Positions 1 to 7,852 of a stretch of DNA of 15,201 nt are shown here, piece by piece. The translations under genes and the position numbers were made by a program. The stretch spans positions 1 through 15,201 of the forward strand of contig JAEWFU010000336.1 in the NCBI GenBank assembly GCA_023388675.1, given 5' to 3'. The stretch is from Pseudomonadota bacterium (GTDB lineage: Bacteria > Pseudomonadota > Alphaproteobacteria > Rhizobiales > Rhizobiaceae). Below the pieces are notes generated by a model, which was given only the letters and a program-made list of their open reading frames with translations, was not told the DNA's origin and did no database searches. How positions within the stretch are numbered: the stretch's first letter is position 1; each line of letters opens with the position of its first letter.

Positions 1-548
1 ACAGCGCCGATTTCGGCCCGCTGGTCACCAAGGAAGCGCTGGCGCGTGTGAAGAACTATGTCGACGTTGGCGTCCAGGAAGGTGCCAAGCTGGTGGTCGA
101 CGGTCGCAACTTCACCATGCAGGGCTACGAGAACGGCTACTATATGGGCGGCTGCCTCTTCGACGACGTCACCGAGGACATGCGCATCTACAAAGAGGAA
201 ATCTTCGGGCCGGTCCTCGCTGTCGTGCGTGCTCCCACCTATGAGAACGCCATCAAGCTGGCCAACGACCACGAGATGGGCAACGGCGTCGCGATCTTTA
301 CCCGCGACGGCGATGCCGCGCGCGACTTCGCATCCCGCGTTCAGGTCGGCATGGTGGGCGTGAACGTGCCGATCCCGGTGCCGATCGCCTACTACACCTT
401 CGGTGGCTGGAAAGCGTCGTCCTTCGGCGACCTGAACCAGCACGGCCCGGACGCCTTCCGCTTCTACACCAAGACCAAGACCGTCACGTCGCGCTGGCCG
501 TCCGGCATCAAGGATGGCGCGGAATTCGTCATCCCGACGATGAACTAG
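1..548 (+). CDS. mmsA: Methylmalonate-semialdehyde dehydrogenase (CoA-acylating), C-terminal part
   Basis: The reading frame is open from base 3 to a TAG at 546-548, giving 181 visible residues. The family is about 500 residues, so roughly the last third is present and the start lies upstream. The frame opens with SADFGPLVT, then shows the EEIFGPVL motif that holds the conserved NAD-binding glutamate of aldehyde dehydrogenases. It ends with GGWKASSFGD, HGPDAFRFYTKTKTVTSRWP and a short tail, which is characteristic of the MmsA/IolA subfamily. The catalytic cysteine would lie upstream and cannot be checked. The enzyme converts methylmalonate or malonate semialdehyde plus CoA and NAD to propionyl-CoA or acetyl-CoA in valine and myo-inositol catabolism, in the cytoplasm. 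A strong terminator follows. It is not the alpha-ketoglutarate semialdehyde dehydrogenase that would complete the hydroxyproline pathway downstream, because the C-terminal motifs are MmsA-specific. Confidence 0.93.
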   Translation, partial: SADFGPLVTKEALARVKNYVDVGVQEGAKLVVDGRNFTMQGYENGYYMGGCLFDDVTEDMRIYKEEIFGPVLAVVRAPTYENAIKLANDHEMGNGVAIFTRDGDAARDFASRVQVGMVGVNVPIPVPIAYYTFGGWKASSFGDLNQHGPDAFRFYTKTKTVTSRWPSGIKDGAEFVIPTMN

Positions 549-822
549 GAGCGCCAAGGCGCATTCCGATTGAGTTCGAAGGCGGCGGTCCATTGGATCG
601 CCGCCTTTCTCTTTGTGAACGACCCGATTTGGGAAACGCCTGGAAAGCCCGGCGTCGCGCTTGCCGGTTGAAGTAGATCGTTTCAGTCTGTCAAAAAAAT
701 GTGATGGAACGGCCATGGTCTTCCAAGCCTTGTTTTCACGAGGCCCGCCGCATGCTGCGCGGGTAGTGAACAAGCCGGATCGGTCCTTGAGAAATAGAGG
801 AACCCGGCATCAGGAGGCTGCC
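549..822. other. Intergenic region between mmsA and the exported-protein gene
   Basis: These 274 bp hold the mmsA terminator near the left end. About 200 bp further on lies the ribosome site for the exported protein. I looked for sigma-70, sigma-54 and EcfG-type promoter pairs upstream of 823 and found none convincing. The open frame upstream of 823 lacks a ribosome site and protein-like features. Confidence 0.5.
579..607 (+). terminator. Rho-independent terminator after mmsA
   Basis: AAGGCGGCG (579-587) pairs perfectly with CGCCGCCTT (599-607). The inner bases GTCC and GGAT extend the stem to about 13 bp, including one G-T wobble, around an ATT loop. The T-rich stretch TCTCTTTG follows. It sits 31 bp past the mmsA stop, so it most likely ends the mmsA transcript and insulates the next gene. 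Confidence 0.85.
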
Positions 823-1203
823 ATGGCACGCATCCCACTTCTCATCTCGGCACTGGCCGCTGGCGCCATGCTCGCCGTTTCCCCGCTTGCTTCGGCCACC
901 AGCCCGGAAGGCAGGCTGGCTGAACAGGCAGCGAGTGTCGCCGATACTCCCGCGCTGAATGCCAACATGCTCGGAATGGCTATGTGCGGAGAGCGTGAAG
1001 AGGTCGTGGCAGAGCTTTCACAGCAGTTCAACGAGACCCCTATGGCAGTGGGCCAGGTTGACGGCTCGTCGGTAGTGGAGATCCTCGTTTCCGCCAATGG
1101 TAGCTGGACGATCCTGGCAACCGGGACGGACGGCAAGAGCTGCATCGTATCGGCGGGCGAGGGCTTTGAAAGCACTCAGCTCGTGCGCGGTGTCGACGCC
1201 TGA
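823..1203 (+). CDS. Small exported protein of unknown function with two cysteines
   Basis: This encodes 126 residues. The start at 823 is chosen because an AGGAGG ribosome site (812-817) lies 5 bases upstream and the protein then opens with a typical Sec signal peptide. That peptide is MARIPLL, a hydrophobic Ala/Leu core, and a likely cleavage after ASA near residue 25. In-frame extension upstream to 661 would bury the signal peptide and is unlikely. The mature part has Cys55 in MCGERE and Cys107 in KSCIV, which could form a disulfide in the periplasm. Between them is a GSWTIL segment (93-98) that resembles a recurrent hypothetical protein family of Rhizobiales. No enzymatic motif is visible and I do not know its function. 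It has its own leader behind the mmsA terminator and converges on the GntR gene, with 10 bp between the two stop codons. Confidence 0.8.
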   Translation: MARIPLLISALAAGAMLAVSPLASATSPEGRLAEQAASVADTPALNANMLGMAMCGEREEVVAELSQQFNETPMAVGQVDGSSVVEILVSANGSWTILATGTDGKSCIVSAGEGFESTQLVRGVDA

Positions 1204-1213
1204 GATCGCCAAC

Positions 1214-1885
1214 TCAGCGGCGTGCGGCGTGCTCTGCAAGCTGCCTTAGCATTGCCATGAGACGCTCGGCTTCGCGCCCGGCCTGCCATTCGTCTCCATC
1301 GAGAACGGCTTTGATCAGCCGGATGTGATGTTCGGCCGATTGTGCGAGCCCCGTGTCGCTCTGATAGCGAAACCAGAAACGCCGGCTGTGGGTCTGCAAT
1401 GGTGCGGCTACGCGCACCGCGAAGCTGTTGTCTGAAGCGGCCGCGATAACCTCGTCGAGCTGCTTGTCGGCTTCGAGGAATGCGATCGTGTCCGCTGCCG
1501 ACACCGCCGCGTTCATGGCGTCGGCCGCTTCTTCTAACCGTTGCCTGTCCGGCGATGAGGCGTGACGCGCGGCTGAGCGCGCCAGCACGATCTCGACGCC
1601 GGTTCGCGCGTCGACGACGAGGGGCCAGTCCGGGGCCAGCAACGGCGCAACCGCGAGGCCGGCGCGCGGCCTTATCTCGATCAATCCTTCCCATGCCAGT
1701 CTCTGGATCGCCTCGCGCACCGGCGTACGGCCAAGTGCCAGCCGTTCGATCAGGGCGCCTTCGGTGGTGGTGCCGCCAGGGGGCAGGTCGAGCGTGACGA
1801 TCATACGCTCCAGCGCCCGATAGGCACGCTGTGCGGCGGGTTCGTTGGCGACTGCCGTTTCGATCATCACCCGATTCTCCATCAT
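1214..1885 (-). CDS. GntR-family (FCD domain) transcriptional regulator, probable repressor of the hydroxyproline genes
   Basis: This encodes 223 residues from the ATG at 1885. A winged helix-turn-helix occupies about residues 15-78, with the classic GRTPVREAIQRLAWEGLI recognition-helix segment (52-69). An all-helical FCD ligand-binding domain covers about 85-215. FCD metal-site-like residues include Asp140, His166 and His186/His187. Where many relatives have D-x3-H, this protein has D140-x3-D144. The start is uncertain: the ATG at 1885 has only a poorly spaced AGG upstream, whereas GGAG (1880-1877) is well placed for GTG 1870 or ATG 1867, which would remove 5-6 residues. It is divergent from the hydroxyproline genes and the shared spacer carries palindromic boxes. 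In Sinorhizobium the hydroxyproline cluster is repressed by a GntR protein, HypR, so the same role is inferred here from position. Confidence 0.9.
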   Translation of the reverse strand: MMENRVMIETAVANEPAAQRAYRALERMIVTLDLPPGGTTTEGALIERLALGRTPVREAIQRLAWEGLIEIRPRAGLAVAPLLAPDWPLVVDARTGVEIVLARSAARHASSPDRQRLEEAADAMNAAVSAADTIAFLEADKQLDEVIAAASDNSFAVRVAAPLQTHSRRFWFRYQSDTGLAQSAEHHIRLIKAVLDGDEWQAGREAERLMAMLRQLAEHAARR

Positions 1886-1890
1886 GACCT

Positions 1891-1900
1891 TGATATATCA
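1891..1900. promoter_or_regulatory. Probable operator box 1, in front of the GntR gene
   Basis: TGATATATCA is a perfect 10-bp palindrome lying 5 bp upstream of the GntR start at 1885. The same sequence recurs at 1946-1955 in front of hypD. Repetition on both sides of a divergent regulator/enzyme pair is the classic arrangement for an autoregulated repressor. Binding by the adjacent GntR protein is inferred. Confidence 0.65.
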
Positions 1901-1921
1901 GCATCGCGTGGCGCTTGACAG
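1894..1921 (-). promoter_or_regulatory. Possible promoter of the GntR gene
   Basis: Read on the minus strand, CTGTCA (1921-1916) and GATATA (1899-1894) are separated by 16 bp. They could serve as -35 and -10 elements for the regulator. The -10 would lie inside operator box 1, and the -35 overlaps the -35 of the hypD promoter on the other strand. The hexamers are imperfect. Confidence 0.35.
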
Positions 1922-1943
1922 CCCGCCCGCAGACAGATATATC
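1915..1943 (+). promoter_or_regulatory. Sigma-70-type promoter of the hydroxyproline genes
   Basis: A perfect TTGACA (1915-1920) is followed after exactly 17 bp by TATATC (1938-1943), a 4/6 match to TATAAT. The -10 element lies inside the left half of the large operator palindrome (1936-1954). A repressor bound there would block polymerase directly. Transcription would start around 1950, giving a very short leader before hypD at 1967. Confidence 0.6.
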
Positions 1944-1955
1944 AGTGATATATCA
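1936..1955. promoter_or_regulatory. Probable operator boxes 2 and 3, in front of hypD
   Basis: GATATATCAGTGATATATC (1936-1954) is a 19-bp palindrome broken only at its central base (1945). It is made of two adjacent boxes: GATATATCA at 1936-1944 and the perfect TGATATATCA at 1946-1955. It covers the predicted -10 element and ends directly before the hypD ribosome site AAGGAG (1957-1962). Together with box 1 this gives three copies in about 65 bp. Confidence 0.65.
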
Positions 1956-1966
1956 GAAGGAGCAAG

Positions 1967-2863
1967 ATGATGTGGGCAGGCGTTCTTCCGGCGGTGACGA
2001 CGAAGTTCACCGAAAATGACGAGCTCGATCATGCTGAGATGGAGAGGTGCTTTTCGCTCCAGATCGACGCGGGCTGTGACGGGCTGATCGTTTGCGGGTC
2101 GCTGGGCGAGGGCCCCATGCTGCATGTGGACGAGAAGCTCGCCGTGCTGAAAACCGCGCAAGCGGTTGCTGCGGGCAAGCCGGTGTTACTCACCATCAAC
2201 GAGGCTGCAACGCGCGACGCATGCTCGCTGGCCAAGGCTGCGGCAAAGGCGGGCGCGAACGGGCTTATGGTCGTGCCCAGCCCGATCTATCACACCAATC
2301 CGGAGGAAACCGTCGCAGCACTCAAGGCTGTCGCGGCGGCGGGCGACCTGCCGGTGATGATCTATTCGAACCGACTCGCCTATCGCGTCGACGTCACCGT
2401 GCCCGTCATGGCGGAGCTGGCATCCGACTCGCGTTTCGTGGCGGTAAAGGAATCGTCCGACGACATCCGACGCTCGACCGAGATCATCAATGCGTTCGGC
2501 GACAGGTTCGATCTTCTCACCGGCGTCGACAACCTTGCCTACGAGGCGCTCTGCGTCGGCGCTGTCGGCTGGGTGGCGGGGCTTGTCACTGCTTTCCCGC
2601 GCGAGACTGTGGCGATCTACCAGCTCATGAAGCAGGGCCGCCGCGAGGAGGCGCTGGCCATCTACCGATGGTTCCGGCCGCTGCTCGATCTCGACGTGTC
2701 GACCTATCTGGTGCAGAACATCAAATTCGTCGAGGCGCTCGCCGTCGGCTCCAACGAACGGGTGCGCGCGCCGCGCCTGCCCCTGTCAGGCGAAAGGCGG
2801 CAGGCGGCGGAAAAGGTCGTCAAAGATGCCATGGCGACGAGGCCGGAAATTCCGGCCTTCTAG
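1967..2863 (+). CDS. hypD: 1-pyrroline-4-hydroxy-2-carboxylate deaminase (DapA/NAL superfamily)
   Basis: This encodes 298 residues, full length for the class I aldolase-like DapA family. Motifs visible in order are GSLGEGP (44-50), the substrate carboxylate loop; Tyr133 in MIYSNR, the catalytic tyrosine position; and Lys161 in FVAVKESS, the Schiff-base lysine. DapA itself would fit the fold. The neighbours, a D-amino-acid oxidase-type flavoprotein and a hydroxyproline epimerase, point to the hydroxyproline-pathway deaminase instead. It would convert 1-pyrroline-4-hydroxy-2-carboxylate to alpha-ketoglutarate semialdehyde and ammonia in the cytoplasm. AAGGAG (1957-1962) is 4 bases before ATG 1967 and 7 bases before ATG 1970, so the second Met may be the true start. 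It is the first gene behind the operator-promoter region and is probably repressed by the divergent GntR protein. Confidence 0.82.
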   Translation: MMWAGVLPAVTTKFTENDELDHAEMERCFSLQIDAGCDGLIVCGSLGEGPMLHVDEKLAVLKTAQAVAAGKPVLLTINEAATRDACSLAKAAAKAGANGLMVVPSPIYHTNPEETVAALKAVAAAGDLPVMIYSNRLAYRVDVTVPVMAELASDSRFVAVKESSDDIRRSTEIINAFGDRFDLLTGVDNLAYEALCVGAVGWVAGLVTAFPRETVAIYQLMKQGRREEALAIYRWFRPLLDLDVSTYLVQNIKFVEALAVGSNERVRAPRLPLSGERRQAAEKVVKDAMATRPEIPAF

Positions 2864-2917
2864 GACCGGTGCCTCAATTCGGAAGCTGCGGGAGCGATGG
2901 TGTTGCGGTCTGATCTA

Positions 2918-2957
2918 TCCCTCATCTCGATGATGCCGCGAGTGTCGCGATGAGGGA
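2918..2957 (+). promoter_or_regulatory. Stem-loop enclosing the hypO start codon
   Basis: TCCCTCATC (2918-2926) is perfectly complementary to GATGAGGGA (2949-2957). After one T/C mismatch, CGA (2928-2930) pairs with TCG (2945-2947), leaving a loop at about 2931-2944. The hypO ATG (2950-2952) lies inside the 3' arm. The only upstream GAG resembling a ribosome site (2940-2942) lies in the loop. In mRNA this could restrain hypO translation. The pairing is seen in the sequence and its function is inferred. Confidence 0.5.
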
Positions 2958-4194
2958 AGTCGACGTTGCAATCATCGGCGCGGGCATAGTCGGCATCTGT
3001 GCCGCTGCCAGTCTCGCCGAAGCCGACCGCGACGTCACGGTGTTCGATCGCACCGGCATCTGCGAGGAGACGAGTTCGGGAAACGCGGCTGCATTGGCTT
3101 TTCCCGATGTGCTCCCGCTGGCACACAAGGGCATGATGCGGAACCTGCCGCGGTGGCTCGCCGATCCGCTCGGCCCTCTTTCAATACCACCATCCTACTT
3201 CCCCAGGCTTGTCCCCTGGCTCTGGCGCTTCTGGCGCGCGGGCAGTCCGCGCCATTATGAGAGGAGCCTTGCGGCGCAATCGGGGCTGATGAGGCTGGCC
3301 GAAGCGGAATGGATGCGGTTGCTCGATGCTTCGGATACACGTTCGATGCTGCGCGAGGATGGCGCGCTCGAGCTTTATGAGAGTGAGGCCGAGTTCACGG
3401 CATCGTTGCCGGGCTGGGAGGCGCGCGACAAGTTCGGCTTCGAATTCCGCCATGTCGCAGGCGATGAGATGGCAGCGTTGCAACCGGGCCTCTCGACGCG
3501 CTTTGTGAAGGGCACGTTCATGCCCGGCTGGAAGAACGTGGCCGATCCGAAATTGCTCGGCAAGGCGGTTTTCGGCTATGCGCGGCGGCGCGGCAAGGTG
3601 ACGTTCGAACAGCGCCGGGTGGAAACGATCGCGCCGCGCGAGGGTGGCGCGATGCTTCGTCTCGCCGATGGAGAGGAAGTGCTTTGCCGTGCGCTCGTGG
3701 TTGCCGCCGGCGCCTGGTCGCACAGGCTTGCGGCCCAGCTTGACGACAATATCCCGCTGGAGACGGAGCGCGGCTACAATACCACGCTGCCGGTGGATGC
3801 CTTCGACGTGAAGCGACAGTTGATATTCTCCCGCCACGGCTTCGTCGTCACGCCGCTTGAGACCGGCCTGCGCATCGGCGGCGCGGTCGAGCTTGGCGGA
3901 CTGGAACTGCCGCCGGACTATCGCCGCTCGAAAGCGATGCTGGAAAAGACGCGGCAATTCTTGCCTGGTCTGAAAACCGAGGGTGGGCGCGAGTGGATGG
4001 GGTATCGCCCATCGCTGCCGGATTCGCTCCCCGTCATCGGGCGGTCGCGCAACTCACCCAACATCGTCTATGCCTTCGGCCACGGTCATCTCGGGCTGAC
4101 GCAGGCGGCAGCGACCGGCAAGCTCGTGCGGGATCTCGTGGCAGGCGCTGCACCCGATCTGGATCTTACACCCTTTTCGCCGCAAAGGTTCTGA
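2950..4194 (+). CDS. hypO: FAD-dependent D-hydroxyproline oxidase/dehydrogenase (DadA/DAO family)
   Basis: This encodes 414 residues, normal for the DadA-like branch of the D-amino-acid oxidase superfamily. It opens with an FAD-binding Rossmann motif, GAGIVG (10-15), followed by an acidic strand end at VFDR. It closes with MGYRPSLPDSLPVIGRS and GHGHLGLTQAAATGKLV (377-393), the C-terminal FAD-contact region of the family. It should oxidise cis-4-hydroxy-D-proline to 1-pyrroline-4-hydroxy-2-carboxylate. Whether it uses oxygen or passes electrons to the respiratory chain cannot be told from sequence. The start at 2950 is forced because the next upstream in-frame stop is TGA at 2911 and no ATG or GTG lies between. 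The ribosome site is weak and the start codon sits in a predicted hairpin. It lies 86 bp after hypD and 2 bp before the epimerase gene. Confidence 0.82.
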   Translation: MREVDVAIIGAGIVGICAAASLAEADRDVTVFDRTGICEETSSGNAAALAFPDVLPLAHKGMMRNLPRWLADPLGPLSIPPSYFPRLVPWLWRFWRAGSPRHYERSLAAQSGLMRLAEAEWMRLLDASDTRSMLREDGALELYESEAEFTASLPGWEARDKFGFEFRHVAGDEMAALQPGLSTRFVKGTFMPGWKNVADPKLLGKAVFGYARRRGKVTFEQRRVETIAPREGGAMLRLADGEEVLCRALVVAAGAWSHRLAAQLDDNIPLETERGYNTTLPVDAFDVKRQLIFSRHGFVVTPLETGLRIGGAVELGGLELPPDYRRSKAMLEKTRQFLPGLKTEGGREWMGYRPSLPDSLPVIGRSRNSPNIVYAFGHGHLGLTQAAATGKLVRDLVAGAAPDLDLTPFSPQRF

Positions 4195-4196
4195 GC

Positions 4197-5198
4197 ATGG
4201 CCCGCCATTCGTTCTTTTGCATCGACGGTCATACCTGCGGCAACCCGGTGCGGCTGGTGGCCGGCGGCGGCCCGCGTCTCGACGGCGCAACCATGATGGA
4301 GCGCCGTGCGCATTTCCTCGAAGAGTTCGACTGGATCCGCAAGGGGCTGATGTTCGAGCCGCGCGGCCACGACATGATGTCCGGCTCGATCCTCTATCCG
4401 TCGACACGCGAGGATTGCGACATCGCGATCCTGTTCATCGAGACATCGGGATGCCTGCCGATGTGCGGCCATGGCACGATCGGTACCGTCACCATGGCCA
4501 TCGAGCACGGGCTGGTGACGCCGAAAACGCCGGGCGTGCTGCGGCTGGACACGCCAGCCGGGCTCGTTGTGGCCGAGTATCGCCAGGAAGGGCAATATGT
4601 GGAGGAGGTGCGCATCACCAACGTACCGTCCTTCCTCTATGCGGAGGGGCTGGAGGTCGAATGTCCGGACCTCGGCCGGCTTGTGGTGGATGTCGCCTAT
4701 GGCGGCAATTTCTATGCGATTGTCGAGCCTCAGGAAAACTTCTCCGACATGGCGGAGCACTCGGCAGGCTCGCTGATCGCGTGGAGCCCGGTGCTGCGGC
4801 AAAGGCTGAATGAACGCTATTCATTCGCGCACCCGGACAATCCGGCAATCAACCGGCTTACGCATATTCTGTGGACGGGGGCGCCGACGGTCGAAGGAGC
4901 CGATGCCCGCAATGCGGTTTTCTACGGCGACAAGGCTATCGACCGGTCACCCTGCGGTACCGGCACGTCCGCACGCATGGCGCAACTGCATGCCAAGGGC
5001 AGGCTGAAACCGGGCGACGACTTCGTGCACGAGTCGATCATCGGTTCGCTGTTCAAGGGCAGGGTGGAGAAGGAGACGCAGGTCGGGGGACGGCCGGCGA
5101 TCGTGCCATCTATCGGTGGGTGGGCGCGCATGACCGGCCTCAACACCATCTTCATCGACGATCGCGATCCGTTCGCGCACGGTTTCTCGGTCTTGTAG
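4197..5198 (+). CDS. hypRE: 4-hydroxyproline 2-epimerase (proline racemase family)
   Basis: This encodes 333 residues, the usual family length. Both catalytic cysteines are present: Cys90 in MCGHGTIG and Cys253 in SPCGTGTS. Two cysteines indicate a racemase/epimerase rather than trans-3-hydroxy-L-proline dehydratase, in which the first is replaced. The operon context with hypD and hypO favours 4-hydroxyproline epimerase over proline racemase. It interconverts trans-4-hydroxy-L-proline and cis-4-hydroxy-D-proline without a cofactor, in the cytoplasm. The ATG at 4197 follows the hypO TGA by 2 bp and has AAAGG (4184-4188) at 8 bases. An in-frame upstream extension into hypO is ruled out because it would read through hypO coding sequence in the wrong frame. 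No terminator with a T-run is evident after the gene. Confidence 0.87.
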   Translation: MARHSFFCIDGHTCGNPVRLVAGGGPRLDGATMMERRAHFLEEFDWIRKGLMFEPRGHDMMSGSILYPSTREDCDIAILFIETSGCLPMCGHGTIGTVTMAIEHGLVTPKTPGVLRLDTPAGLVVAEYRQEGQYVEEVRITNVPSFLYAEGLEVECPDLGRLVVDVAYGGNFYAIVEPQENFSDMAEHSAGSLIAWSPVLRQRLNERYSFAHPDNPAINRLTHILWTGAPTVEGADARNAVFYGDKAIDRSPCGTGTSARMAQLHAKGRLKPGDDFVHESIIGSLFKGRVEKETQVGGRPAIVPSIGGWARMTGLNTIFIDDRDPFAHGFSVL

Positions 5199-5343
5199 GA
5201 GCCTTGCGAATGGCCGGCTTCAACCGTGAATCACATTTCAGGGAGCCGTCATGCAACGCAAGAATGCGTCAATACGTACCAAAGTTTGACGATTATTTGT
5301 GTAAAGGCGTCGGCTTTTGCCGTGTCGAGGCAAAGACATTGCG

Positions 5344-5360
5344 TTGGCCCGGTGCTAGCT
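5344..5360 (+). promoter_or_regulatory. Candidate sigma-54 (RpoN) promoter for the liv operon
   Basis: TTGGCCCG (5344-5351), four bases, then TAGCT (5356-5360) matches the consensus YTGGCACG-N4-TTGCW at 11 of 13 defined positions. The essential GG (5346-5347) and GC (5358-5359) are exactly 10 bases apart. Transcription would start near 5371, about 160 bp before livH. No NtrC-type activator site was recognised upstream, so this remains a candidate. Confidence 0.35.
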
Positions 5361-5404
5361 TCCGTCGTGGTCCAATGGACGGATGGCGAAGAAGCGCACA
5401 GCCG

Positions 5405-5436
5405 TTCGACGTTGCCGGAACCGTCCGGCCGTCGAA
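5405..5436 (+). promoter_or_regulatory. Stem-loop in the livH leader
   Basis: TTCGACG (5405-5411) pairs with CGTCGAA (5430-5436). Inside it CCGG (5415-5418) pairs with CCGG (5425-5428), with a 3/1-base internal loop and a 6-base apical loop. It is followed by TTTAAG, too short a T-run for a confident terminator. It could be a leader RNA structure or a weak end for the upstream transcript. Confidence 0.4.
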
Positions 5437-5532
5437 TTTAAGCGTTGCAATCCAGTCTCGACATAATAGGACTAGGGGAACCAAAGAAAAGGATGCGTCG
5501 TCCTGGCGACATCCTCGAGGGGTCGCGTAAAT

Positions 5533-6462
<930 letters not shown>

Positions 6463-6466
6463 CGCC

Positions 6467-7851
<1,385 letters not shown>

Positions 7852-7852
<1 letters not shown>

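Larger units (their letters stand above)
5199..5532. other. 334-bp intergenic leader upstream of livH
   Basis: No protein-like gene is visible here. It contains a sigma-54-like promoter match (5344-5360), a compound stem-loop (5405-5436) and the livH ribosome site GAGGGG (5517-5522), 10 bases before the ATG. A CATAAT (5461-5466 region) could be a sigma-70 -10 element, but it lacks a good -35. Because the hydroxyproline genes end without an obvious terminator, part of this stretch may be read through. Confidence 0.5.

Noticed and set aside
712..740. Possible EcfG-type promoter starting at GGAAC upstream of the exported protein
   Set aside because: The nearest GTT is 21 bases away rather than 16-17, so the spacing does not fit the general stress promoter pattern.
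661..822. Upstream in-frame extension of the exported protein
   Set aside because: There is no ribosome site at 661, and the extension would place the signal peptide internally. The AGGAGG before 823 fits much better.
3993..4196. Upstream in-frame extension of the epimerase into hypO
   Set aside because: It overlaps hypO coding sequence out of frame and lacks family similarity. The conserved epimerase N-terminus begins at 4197.
5256..5269. Short ACGCA-AGAA-TGCGT inverted repeat after the epimerase gene, considered as a terminator
   Set aside because: The stem is only 5 bp and no T-run follows, so it is too weak to call.
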